Source: Lepidurus packardi
Lineage: Eukaryota > Arthropoda > Branchiopoda > Notostraca > Triopsidae
Direction: 5' to 3'
Assembly (NCBI GenBank): GCA_023053545.1
Contig: JAKZAN010000004.1
Span: forward strand, 6,696,001-6,760,000
Length of the DNA: 64,000 nucleotides
Of the stretch, positions 35,464-46,558 are shown piece after piece (the stretch's first letter is position 1; each line of letters opens with the position of its first letter). Position numbers and translations under genes: made by a program. The notes below the pieces were generated by a model. That model was given only the letters and a program-made list of their open reading frames with translations, did not search any database and was not told where the DNA came from.

Positions 35464-36251
35464 ACATCAATAAATTCGTGTATAATATTACCGAAAACTT
35501 GCACGCGCAAGCATTCCCTTTACGCAAAAATAGTCCATTTAGCCTCTGTGGTGTGTACAAGCTCTCTATAGTTTCGTAATTTGGTTAAAGAGTGATGTTG
35601 TTTAAATACACGGAATCTGTCCAACTCTGCACTTCTTCTCCTTCTAATAAGGCAGAGATTTACACAGTAAAATACAACACTAAATTGGCCAAAAAAAGAA
35701 GTAACTCCTGACAATGACGAATGGAATGAATGGATGAATTGATCAAGGGTCTCTTTCCCTGCACAAAAAGTGGAGATATACGTATCTAGCTCTCAGTATT
35801 TTTATCACCTTCCTCAAGAAAAAGAACATTCGTGAGGAGCACGGCCAGGTATGCCGTACACGTGCCAGTCACAACCACATGTAATTTATGTGACCCTCAT
35901 GCAAAACAATACTTTGGTACTTGCCCTGGCGTGAATCTCTCTTGAAGAATGCGGGCAACCTGTCCTTTAATCATGCTGTTATAGCCTACTAAACACGAAT
36001 AAATACATTACTAGTTAAAAATAATGTGACTTTTATTCAGCGTCTCCTATATTGTCAACAAAAGAACCCGTGCTGACGACACTCTTCACGTCACGTACAT
36101 GATTTGAGGCATCCGCCAGCATCGCTGCGCCTTTTCTTATGCGAAAAAACAATTCTATCCGACACAGTTACTCTTGAGCCTCGTATGTAAAGGTGTGCAA
36201 GCTTCCAACCAGCGGCGATAGATTGTATTTGACTGGGCGGGATTTGCAGCA
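35464..36251. other. Intergenic between genes F and G
   Basis: Holds an early polyadenylation signal for gene F (AATAAA at 35469). No other feature is recognised. Confidence 0.5.
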
Positions 36252-37637
36252 ATGTTATCGGTTTCTCTTTTGCGGGTTAAACTTTTACTTTGTCTACCGT
36301 TCGTTACCAGTGAGCTTGGAAATTTCTTTTTGACCGGTCCTACATTTCAACCTAATGTAATCCTAGACACCACATTCCGCGGTACAAATTGCCAATACGC
36401 TCATTCCTTGATAAGAAATTTCATTTTTATAGCATTATACAACTTGAACGATGTCGACTGTAGACGGAAATGTGCGATATCAGAATCATGCCAAGCTTAC
36501 TTGTCCTTCATCAGTCTCACCACGCAATTACAAAGCTGCCATCTATTTCAAGACCGAAATTGTTACCTAAACAATAGCAACACGGTACCAGCCCAAATAG
36601 TCAGCGATCCACAAGTCCAGAATGGTATGCTTTGGCAAAAGGTACCGGGCAGCCTGGTACCCATACGTTTAGGGGAATGTTCAGTAGTAGATCCAACAAC
36701 AACGCAAACTAGTACGCTACCTACTTTGACAACCATCGTTAGTTCTGATAGTCCATCAACACCAGTCGTGTCCTCGTCCGACACATCATCAACCGTGGCC
36801 TCTACTGGGAGTACTCCTATCAATACTAGCTCTGTTAAACTCCCAACTACTGCTTCTGCTACTTTTAGTACTGTATTGCCAACAACACCTGGAGCTCTAC
36901 GTCCGAGGACTTGTCATGATTACGAAATAACAGGCTACAACGACAGTAAGTTTTAACAAGTTAATTCCTGGGATTCGAAAGAAGATGTCTTATAAAACTA
37001 TCGAAATTCTTGTACTTTTTCAGCTCTTTGGACTCTGCGACCACTTTGGCCTTGGGCGGCAATTAACTCCACTGTGATCAATTCCACATATGCGTATTGC
37101 AGATTTGGCTACACTGCTATACTGAGAAATTTCCCTTATTATTACGTCCAGGGAAAAGGCGGATACGCGGATCAGCAATACTTCTTCCCATTTCCTTCCT
37201 TGTTGCCGGATGGAGACACTGTTACTTCTACAAACCTCTCCGGATGGACTAACTCCATTCTAAAGCTAAATTTCCCGCTTTTGTCCGCGTTAGTGCAAAG
37301 TTCCGGTAGAGTATTGCTATTTGAAGGTTATGATAAAATTAATGGAGTATATAAGTCTTGCACCTATTCTGGCCTGGATATTGGACCACAAGGAGCCTTG
37401 ACAGTACAGTCGTATATTTCCAACCCACTCGCTTCATTAAACGCTCCAGATGGCCTATATCCTCCCCTGATTAACGCCCCGTTTGTAACTAGTACTACCT
37501 CATTCTGCAGTTCATTTTGGAAAATACCAGTCAATTCCACCGACATTTGCAATCAACGAACGAACCTACTTTTAATGAGTGAATTTCAGAAGTTTGGCAG
37601 CCTTAGCTATACACAAGTCACATTGGCTTTTAAATAA
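36252..37637 (+). CDS. Array gene G: subfamily II secreted protein
   Basis: Three exons, phase 1: 36252-36381, 36433-36945 and 37024-37637; 418 residues. The signal sequence (MLSVSLLRVKLLLCLPFVTS) and the small second module (GNFFLTGPTFQPNV) lie in one exon, so intron 1 of subfamily I is absent. The exon 2 cysteine is missing, and the exon 3 motif reads CRRKCAISESCQAYLSF, with Tyr in place of the fourth cysteine. The linker is Thr/Ser-rich. The C-terminal domain is the most diverged of the array: TCHDYEITGYND, LWPWAAINST, YCRFGYTAI, a different segment where others have NDVTVFGS, then SCTYSGLDIGPQG and DICNQRTN. The 51-bp intron after exon 1 is readable in frame, so an unspliced product is conceivable. 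Confidence 0.8.
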
Positions 37638-38571
37638 GACATTCACCTATGTTATATTCCTATATTATATGCAGTTTATCAGCCTATACCACATGGCAAG
37701 CTTATTCGCTTTATGTTACGATTGCGATCAATACTCGGTTGCTAACCACCACAGGTGTACCGGAAAGCAAAATACATTATATTCACACAAAAGGTGACCC
37801 GCTAATAAACCTAAGGCAACACAAAAGACCACTTTTAACACGCTTTTTCACGCACAAAAGCCGCATAAAAAGAATAGAAGTTCGGGAACACGTGACACAC
37901 ATAATCTGCCATGTACAGTACATGTAATGTACATGTACAGTACAGCCTACACCGATTTGGGAAGGAATCTGAAAAAGCTCACAAAATTTCTAGAAAACAA
38001 TTAATAAATCCTAGTGTCTCTTCCTAAATGCATTACACGTTACGTTTCATCACCTGGAAATTACTTCATTTTCTCGCCGATTTCTTACACCTCACGAATT
38101 CCTCAGATTACTAAAACAATAGACTTACTTTAGACATAAATAAAAATCAACCACAAGCCTTCTTCCAGAAATATACTCAAGAAGCATAGATTTCTTACTC
38201 GGTGAACTGAGAATAAATATTCTGTTCTGTCTCACAGTCTATAGAAAGGACGCCTAGTAGGAACGTTAATGGAGAATTTATTACACGGCAACCATTATTA
38301 GTCGCTCTTACAGAGTGAATCTAGCAGCATGTCCTTCCAACTACCCATTGTTCTTTTGGAAAGACAGACAACTACAGGAATCCTGATAAGACAAAGGTGA
38401 TAGGTATGATACCAATAGGACAAAAAGCAAAACAGACCACACCAAAGAACCAGTGTCAAGCACACATCTGTTTTAGCACATTTGTCGAAAAGCGACAATC
38501 TTTTATTATTTCGAACACCAATGCCAGTAAGACTACCTCGTCAGTACATAACTGTGCCGTAAAGGAAAAGG
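37638..38571. other. Intergenic between genes G and H
   Basis: No gene recognised. A short palindromic stretch built on GTACATGTAC lies at about 37911-37945. Confidence 0.45.
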
Positions 38572-40193
38572 ATGTCTGCGAATGCTGTTTTCGTATACGT
38601 GCTAAGTACAATACACATTTTAACTTTTCCCTTCGCAAACAGCTCATCAGTATCCGTGGTTAATTGTGAAATCTCATCGACGGGGCAATTTTTCGTGACA
38701 AATGCGTACTATCAATCTCTCGCATCGCAAACCACCAATGCAGAAGGTATAATATACAATATGTAAAGTACACAGAGGGGCTTTTTTAATGTTTTTCAAA
38801 AAAGCGGAATATTCAATTAACACTTATGCATTAAAAGGAAGTAGGTTTACGTTGAATGAAGTGGGACTAAAACGGGACCGTAAACTTTTCATTCAATTGG
38901 TCGGAATATTCAAATAACCGTTTTTCAAATAATTGGAGTCCACTGTATTCATAAAATTAACTATTATATGAAATATTGAAATACTGTATACAAGGGAGAC
39001 TAACAATTTTCATATTGTTTAAGCTTTGGTGTACGTAGATGAGCATCAATGCCGAAGACAATGTGCAATATCAGAAACGTGTCAAGCATATTTAACCTTC
39101 ACGGACGTCCTCCCAGTGCTCGGAACATGCTACCTGTACGATAGAGACGTTTGCGTAACAGACCCTAATTTGCTTGGGATAAATGCGAATGTCCTTGCGA
39201 GCAAGTTATTAAGCAAGGTACCCGGTGACCAAGAACCCCGACCTTGCAATACTTCGTCAGACGGGAGCATGACTATTGCCACTCCAGCTCAGACGGAGGC
39301 ATTAACTATGCCTTCCACAGACAATACTACTATTGCAACGACAACATTACTTACGACTGTTTTTTCAGACTTGTCGAACAACTCAGCAATCCCAGGAGTA
39401 TCTACCAGTGAAAGCGTGGGAAGTCCAAATTTAATGGAGAGTACCACGGTTGCAATGGTATTTCCTCCCAACAGTACCACCATAGTACCTCCAGAGCCTC
39501 GGCCGAGGACTTGCTGGGAATACTACACAATGCTTAACGCTACAGACAGTTAAGTTTTTAATTTACAAGCTTTGAACATTTTTTCAAGTTTTTTCGTGAT
39601 TTTACTTACCTAATTTATCATATACAGAAGGAGATTGGTACTTGAGATTGGTCTGGCCTTCTGGGTTTTCGGATGGGGCTAATATTAGCGTGTACTGCCG
39701 AAATGGCTACACACTTATCCTTTCCAACTATGCAGTTATTAGTCAAAAATACGCAAAGAAAAACGACGTGACCGTTTTTGGCTCTTTGACTAAAACAATA
39801 CGCACCAACAACAACGATATCTGGAATGATTACGTATCTAGTATCAACTTTCCAATCTTGTCCAGCTTGGTCGGTATCAGTAACCGCGAACTCTACTACG
39901 AGAGCTCTGGGGATTTAAAGAACGAATTTACCAGTTATTCCGGGCTGGATCTTGCAGCTGATGGTACTTTAACTATCCAAGGTAGTCTTCAAGGGGTCAA
40001 AGGCTACCCACCGAACGGGTTTCTAGTGCCTCTCGTTAACAGCCCGTTTGTCAGTAGTACTTGTGGATCTTTTTGGAAGATACCTGCTACATCGACTGAT
40101 ATATGTAGCCAAACGACGAACATGCTTTTGCTATCAGAGTACCAGAAAGTAAACGACAACGATCGTCGATTAGTTGCGCTGGGTTTTAAGTAA
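38572..40193 (+). CDS. Array gene H: subfamily II secreted protein
   Basis: Three exons, phase 1: 38572-38746, 39024-39548 and 39628-40193; 421 residues. Signal sequence and second module are in one exon (MSANAVFVYVLSTIHILTF, then GQFFVTNAYYQS), with Tyr where subfamily I has Cys; another Cys is nearby in VVNCEIS. Exon 3 has CRRQCAISETCQAYLTF, GTCYLYDRDVC and a Thr/Ser-rich linker. The C-terminal domain is typical: TCWEYYTMLNATD, WPSGFSDGAN, YCRNGYTLI, NDVTVFGS, YSGLDLAADGTLTIQG and DICSQ. Exon 3 ends at a GTTAAG donor, weaker than its neighbours. The first intron (277 bp) is enlarged by a probable small transposon (38771-38945). AATAAA occurs near 40231. Confidence 0.8.
38771..38945. mobile_element. 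Probable short Tigger-like MITE in gene H intron
   Basis: The right end reads CAGTGGACTCCAATTATTTG on the minus strand and is followed by TA, like the ends of pogo/Tigger elements. The left end (near 38771, after TA) is only weakly similar. Internal GGAATATTCAATTAA and GGAATATTCAAATAA blocks are repeated. About 175 bp, no coding capacity. Confidence 0.35.
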
Positions 40194-40749
40194 CCCGACA
40201 AGAAATAGTTATAAAGATCCTATTATAGGTATAATAAACGATGCTTTATGTCTTATGGTCTTGAGTTTAACCAACTTTTCAATTGTTTTTCTTTCTATCG
40301 CCACAAAGTGTTAACTTATCCACAAACCCAAGACATGAATATGCTTTTTATCTAATATTAATGCATGAACCACCATGAGCAACTACAACTCCGAGTTTGC
40401 TTTACTTACTTCGTATTTTGTTAAGTTTTTATGTGGGTGGCTCCTTTTGGAAATAAGAATAATGTCGCCCAGGTTCATTTGGACACTGAACGCTGTCCTA
40501 TGCGTATATAACTGGGACAAGACGCGTAGTGCTTTTGAGTGGGAAAAAATAAAAACAGCAATAAATGTTCACAGCTAAGACATAAAAGTAGCATTCTCTA
40601 TTCTATTAGCATCTTGCTCCTCCGAATCCTTTGAATCTGGTAGTCGACATGAATTTGGCAACTTCTGTGTTTGTCACAAATTTCCTTTTTCAGTCCAAGC
40701 TTAATACAGCTTTATTACATAGAAATAAGTATTCTAGACATTAAGAAGA

Positions 40750-41450
40750 CAGTTTGTCTTTATTTGCAGCACTGGGTTATGTAGGCCAACTCACTACCGA
40801 AGGAAATGTGCAGTTTTACAAACCTGCATTGCTTTAGTAACCTTCAAGAAGAACTTTCCATCTTACAGACCTTCAATAACGTTTGAATATTTGACAGGCC
40901 TCTTTGGGGGTCAATGTGAACATTCTGCAGAGTAAGCTCTGCGAAAAGTTACCAGGCAACCAGTTACTAAAGACTTACAACGCTACAACTGACGAGAACA
41001 TGGATACTGCCACGCAAACTGAAAGATTAGCATTTATTCCAATCATGCCCTACACTGAAAGTTTCACAAAATCAATCAGCGTCAATGAACACCATGAATA
41101 AAGGGTTTATAATTTCAGAAACAGCAACGATAGCAGTAGTCCGCCCCAGACGCTTCAATTTCAAATATTTCTGCCAAGTATTACGGTGGAGCGTAGGCCA
41201 CGGAGTAACTCAGATTATAATATGTTAAATGTTGTAGTTTATAGAAAGTATTGAAAGTGAGAGGTTTTACACGGTTTTTTGTCTAATTTAAATCCTGAAA
41301 CTCGTCACAATTGTCTTGGGCGTACGAAGGAATTGGGTCCAGTATTACCGTGTAATGCCGAAACAACTACAAGCTAATCCGAAATTATTATCTCTCTCTA
41401 GGCCAAAGTAGTGACCAAATTACGTTCCATGTGGCTCCTAGTAAAGGTAC
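40750..41450 (+). pseudogene. Array pseudogene I, decayed subfamily II copy
   Basis: Scattered remnants appear in order. An exon 2-like piece (GNVQFYKP) lies near 40800. An exon 3-like piece at 40904-41101 (VNVNILQSKLCEKLPGNQ) parallels INANVLASKLLSKVPGDQ of gene H and leads into a residual linker. An exon 4-like piece lies at about 41335-41390 (SSITV, stop, CRNNYKLI). Most of the cysteine module and nearly all of the C-terminal domain are gone. Confidence 0.6.
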
Positions 41451-41528
41451 TTAAATATTCATCCATATGCTAGTAGTGTAGAACAGTATTCCATAGATGC
41501 AAAAAGTCATTGAAGACACGCCCCACCT

Positions 41529-41596
41529 GTAGTAGACATTCATTGCCACCGAAGTGGCAATTAATGTCTACCGAAGTGGCAATTAATGTCTACTAC
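41529..41596. repeat. Short inverted repeat with internal tandem copy
   Basis: GTAGTAGACATTCATTGCCAC at 41529-41549 is mirrored with two mismatches by 41576-41596. Between them lies a tandem 22-bp repeat (CGAAGTGGCAATTAATGTCT twice). It could fold into a hairpin or be the remains of a small foldback element. Confidence 0.6.
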
Positions 41597-41858
41597 AAAA
41601 ATGCAAAAAAGGTCCGAAGCAAAATTCTGTTACATGTGGAACATATGAATGTAGTAGTAAAAGCTAGCTAAGAAAGAGAACGTGGAAGTAACAGATCGAG
41701 AGTTGGCGAACAAAATAATGTAACTAAAAAAGAAACAAGAATGGGGAGGGGAAAATTATTTATTACAGAGGTCGAATATAATAAGAATTAAGAACTTCTT
41801 TATATGCGGCAGCCTGTACTGGTTTTCTCATTGTAGAACTGTAAACCATACGAGGAGG

Positions 41859-43147
41859 ATGAACGGAAAAATTGCTCTAGCTTGTGTGATAGTGTGCATC
41901 TTATTTGAATCGTCTTTTCGACAAGCTCAGAGCAGTAGCAGTACCATCAGCTCTACAACTAAAGGACACTTCTTTGTAGTGAATCCTAATTATAATCCGA
42001 ATGGTATAATGGCGAATGCCAATTTTTCTTCACTTAAGTAGACCGAAATCCTACGAAACCAACAAGAATTTTATACATAGCTGAATCTAAATCGAATTGT
42101 TTTTTATCCGCAGTTTCAACGCATATAAATGAGCTTCAATGTCAAAGAAGATGCGCAGTATCTCAGTCATGTCAAGCCTATTTTGCGTTCACGATTGCTT
42201 TTTTAGCAAGGAAGACTACTTGTTACCTTTACATGGTTAAGAATTGCGTACCAGAACAAATTTTTATAGCACTTAATGGAAGCATCGTACTAGGCAGACT
42301 TTGGAATAAGATCAAAGGGGACCTAGTGCCACAAACTTGCCTTCAAAATCTGAACACAACTACAGCGAGCACGTTGGCTATGTCGCCAACGGCAAGCACA
42401 CATACAATTACTGCGAGTAACACTACATCTGCGACAGTAAGTATAACTTCTGAGCAGCCTGCGGAACCAAGACCACGGACTTGCTGGGACTACTATGCAT
42501 ACAATGGAACTCTTGACGGTAAGTTTTCGCTGAAGAGAGCAGTTAGGTTCATACAATTTTGTTTAGTACCTGGATACGGAGCACCAAGACCGATATGGCC
42601 CACGGGATTTTCCAATGGAACGAATATTACTGCGTATTGTCGTAACGGCTATACTGCCATTATCCTTAATCAAGCCGTTCTTGCCGGAACTATTTCAACA
42701 TACGATAACAAAAATGACGTCACTGTTTTTGGGTCAACGACTCAAAGGCTCCCCAGCACAAACACCACTGGCTGGAATGCATATATTTCAAGTATAAACT
42801 TTTCAATCTTGTCGGCCTTAGTCAGGGCTAGCAATCGCACGTTATACTATGAGCAGCAAGCTGATTATTCAGACGCAGTTGGCATTTATTCTGGACTGGA
42901 TATTGCGCCTGACGGTACTCTTACCGTCCAAGGGTATTTTCAAATAGTTAAAGGGTCCCCATCGAATGGGTTTACTCCGCCTGTCATCAATAGCTCGTGG
43001 GTCAGTGGTACCTGCGGATCATCCTTTTGGAAAATACCCGTCACATCAACCGATGTCTGCAATCAAGCGACTAACCTCCTTCTACCAGCTCATTACCAGA
43101 AAGTTGGCGGAACGAATCGCCGCTTCGTTGGTCTGGCTTTTAGATAA
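41859..43147 (+). CDS. Array gene J: chimeric secreted protein (subfamily II front, gene A/B-type back)
   Basis: Three exons, phase 1: 41859-42003, 42114-42518 and 42567-43147; 376 residues. The front is subfamily II. The signal (MNGKIALACVIVCILFESSF) shares an exon with GHFFVVNPNYNPN, there is no exon 2 cysteine, and exon 3 reads CQRRCAVSQSCQAYFAF. From about 42485 (TCWDYYAYNGTLDG) through exon 4 and the 3' flank to about 43637 it is nearly identical to gene B (25188-26343), including the same 48-bp in-frame intron. The linker is short and Thr/Ser-rich. The join lies at the conserved PRPRTCWDYY segment, as expected for gene conversion or unequal crossing over. The reading frame is open throughout, so the chimera is probably expressed as a secreted protein. 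Confidence 0.85.
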
Positions 43148-43637
43148 AGATAACAAGATTTATTTTGTTATGAAGTTCTCGCATTACCGCAAGACCTGAC
43201 TGCTTTCAGAATTAAATCTGAAATCTAACATAATATATTACTGATTACACGGAAGACGTTATACCAAAACCTGTCTCTATAAGCACACTTGATTTTCGAT
43301 TGACACAATTTTTACTGTCTCTACCCTAACTCTACACCTCACTAAACATCGTATCTTTTTCACGTGAAGTTTTATCTCCCAAGACTTTTCTCTATGTCGA
43401 CAATCTTCAAATGTAAATTCCAATCCCTTGTTACTAATGTGTAATTATAGTTTGTGTTTCTTTCGAAAAATGCCTCAACATCTAAATAATCTATACGCTT
43501 TTCTAAAGTCAGTACAGGAAAAATTAACCACTCGTGCTCCATACCGCATTAAGTTTCCGTTAAATCGACGGGTTATATATATGAGATATTTCACGCTGAT
43601 CCGCTTGTATACGGCCTTCAAAATTTGTATCCCCATT
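42485..43637 (+). repeat. Copied tract shared with 25188-26343
   Basis: A stretch of about 1.15 kb covering the end of exon 3, intron 3, exon 4 and about 490 bp of 3' flank is a near copy of the corresponding part of gene B. Similarity stops sharply after CGGCCTTC.AAATTTGTATCC. Confidence 0.85.
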
Positions 43638-44935
43638 TTACACATTCTTGATTTGACATTAAATCTTAAGTTGTGCCACAATATACTAAAATCATTATTA
43701 TACGAATATCACCAAGTTAACAATTATAGTACACAGAAAGTTAAGTATTATTGTCTCCAAGCGTTTCGTCTGTTTACCAGGTTCGTAAGCCAATGGGATT
43801 TTGATAGACAAATTAATATATATTTTGAATTGAGAGGAAGGCTCTCCGACTTGAACAGAAAGTCCCTCTAATTCTGTACGATTGAAAACGTACAATTTTT
43901 CCTTTAAAATCTTTAACTACAAAACTAAGGAAATACAAAAAAGATTGTAAATGTGATATTATTCACAGAAAATGTGTATCAAACTTAACTAGATTACTTC
44001 TAGTAGACTGGTCAAGAATTGAATTTAGGTAATATTTTTTATCTCTCCCCTCGCTCAAAGCAGTGGCACAAATTTATTACCATGGAGCATTTGGTAAGAA
44101 ATTTTATTATTATTTCATAACGCTAGGAGTGTAATGATACAAAACTTGATTGCTTTAAGGTTTAATAACTAGTTATCTAACTCTACTCTTTATTACTCTC
44201 TTTACCTTCAATTGACACCCTCAATAGCCCCTTTACCATGACAATGCACGCCTCCTTTGACATTTACTTGCCTTGGACACGCTAAGTGTAATGAAACGTT
44301 AATAAATTTCCACTCGAAAACCAGGAACTTGCTGCTACCTTGAATATGTCTCCTCCAATTAAACTAACAGATATTTTAAGATCCATAGATTCTTAAATTT
44401 CACTTCATTCCACGTAAATGCAACGCAAATAATAAGACTGCATCTTTTCGCTTACGCTTAAACTCCCTCAATTAAAACAATTCTGTCTTTACCCAAACTA
44501 TCTTATACTCAACTTTTGGACAAGCATATCCAAACAGGTTTACTGGCATCAAGTCACACCTTCGGTTGCGAATATTTGATTATAAATATGACACGGTCGT
44601 GGTAATTCATACCCAATTTTGTCAAGTCCTTTATGTATGTTACCTGTCCTATCGAAATTGTATCAAATTATTTACTGCACTCTAATTATACAGAGTAGTC
44701 GGATTATTTGCGGGGAAATACAAATTTCATCCATAAAATATGGAATCATCTTGGTATCAAATTGATCTGCTTCCACCGTTGGGCCTCGATAGTCTCCAAA
44801 ATTGCTTTCTTAAGTAGGTGGAAAGGTTTCACATGTGACGGTCGAACGAGCATATCGATCCTTACGGTATATTCCACCGCCACACTCGTTTACCGTTATG
44901 TCCATCAAGATTTGGGGGTCAAGTTCATGCGTTAA
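43638..44935. other. Intergenic after gene J, no gene seen
   Basis: AT-rich sequence with no supported coding region. An ORF at 44708-44935 has no family signature. Confidence 0.45.
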
Positions 44936-44939
44936 CCTA

Positions 44940-45300
44940 ACATTCTAACATTTAAACAAGCGTTGACATTCACGCTAACTTGCTACCTGTACAAGGACCG
45001 TATTTGCATTTGAGGCAACGTATCTATGGCAATAGATGCAACTGGTTTGCTTGTCAGACTCCTTGGATAAGATATCTGGGATGACATCTGTGATAAGAAA
45101 TCTTGGCAGACTCTGGGATGACCTATAGAACAATGAACTGTCATCAAAAGTTACACTGCAAATACGGTAAGTATGCTGACTGGTTCAACGACATTAGTAA
45201 GTTCTAGTTCGCCTGCTTGCAATGCGATAACTGCAGTTACGACAAAAAGCTTGATGTTAAGTACAAAGGGCACGACACCCTAGTTTACGGCGACACAAAA
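44940..45300 (+). pseudogene. Array relic K, last decayed copy
   Basis: A degraded exon 3: LTFTLTCYLYKDRICI parallels LTFTDVLPVLGTCYLYDRDVC of gene H. It is followed by stops and a remnant of Thr/Ser-rich linker (ITAVTTKSLML). No exon 4 was found. It marks the right-hand limit of the array. Confidence 0.5.
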
Positions 45301-45363
45301 CCCGAATTTCATTGTTGAAGGTCTACCCGATCCATACGATAGCCATACGATTCACTGTTGCGA

Positions 45364-45645
45364 CGATTGAATTTGTTTTTTCATCTGTTGCTGAAAATAT
45401 AACGACTATTAACATTCCCATGAGTAAATTTACTAAACTCCCAAGGCAGCTTTGGTCCTCGAAAACCAGTTAGTTACGTAAAGCGTTCTGAAAATAATTG
45501 GAACGTGTTTTTCTCTTTCTTTCAGTTTGTATCAAAATAGAAGAATTATCTCATTATGTTGACTATAGATTACAAGAAATATAGTAACACTGGTTAGTAT
45601 ACGCTAAGTGGAATGATGCAAATTCCGTGTTGCTACTTGCTTCTT
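45364..45645 (+). repeat. Tandem duplication, first copy
   Basis: A block of about 280 bp starting CGATTGAATTTGT is repeated at 45656-45957 with few differences. The second copy has an extra short duplication of the ACTAAACTCCCAAGG segment. Confidence 0.85.
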
Positions 45646-45655
45646 CTTGCTTCTT

Positions 45656-45957
45656 CGATTGAATTTGTATTTTCATCTACTACTGAAAATATAACGACTA
45701 TTAACATTCCCATTAGTAAATTAACTAAACTCCCAAGGATTAACTAAAACTCCCAAGGCAGCCTTGGTCCTCGAAAACCAGTTAGTTACGTAAAGCGTTC
45801 TGAAAATAATTGGAACGTGTTTTCCTCTTTCTTTCAGTTTGTATCAAAATACAAGCAGTATCTCATTATGTTGACTATAGATTATAAGAAATATAGTAAC
45901 CCTATTTAGTATACGCTAAGTGGAATGATGCAATTTCCGTGTTGCTACTTGATTCTT
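45656..45957 (+). repeat. Tandem duplication, second copy
   Basis: Direct copy of 45364-45645. Both contain CCTCGAAAACCAGTTAGTTA and a TTTCTTTCAG acceptor-like site followed by TTTGTATCAAAATA. No coding content is recognised. Confidence 0.85.
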
Positions 45958-46558
45958 TATTTTTTAAATCTCAACAGTTTGACCATGATACCTTTTTGGT
46001 GTAAATCTCGACTTTGCTTTTTGAAATTAAGTACCAGCGTGAGTACTTGCTCTTTGTTGGCCTAAAATTTGCGAAAAAAAAGAAACAACCTTTTGCATAG
46101 TAGACATGTGCTTAGCTTTGCAAAGGACTTGCAAAGAAGATCAAATGGCCCTCAACTTCTTCAAAACGTGTTAAAATGTATGGATGATTAGAGACCAGGC
46201 TTTTCAAACACTGAACGACTAACGTCAACCTAAAGCAAGAATAACATTAGTGACCTGGTTATTTGGTTACAAGTTTCGATATCTCCGCTCTTTTTTTAAT
46301 AAAGTATATTCATTAAACAAATCACCGCACTGCGTAAGACTTCTAATATAAACTAGCTTTCAATACAAGCTTGCAAGTATAAAAAATATATCAACACGCG
46401 AAAAAAACTTCACAGTAACGTCTCAATAATTCAGTGCATTTCATCATAAACTATTTTGTTTCTTTCGCCTCTTATCTTCCATAGCAAGAACGTTTGACAT
46501 TTAACCTCGCATTATTCAGCCCATTTCTGTAACCCCAAACATCACGCTTTTTAGTATA

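Noticed and set aside
37911..37945. Palindrome built on GTACATGTAC
   Set aside because: Short self-complementary simple sequence with no sign of a functional site.
20586..43147. CRISPR-like or bacterial operon reading of the repeated array
   Set aside because: The repeats are genes of over 1 kb with spliceosomal introns in a eukaryotic setting; there are no short spaced repeats.
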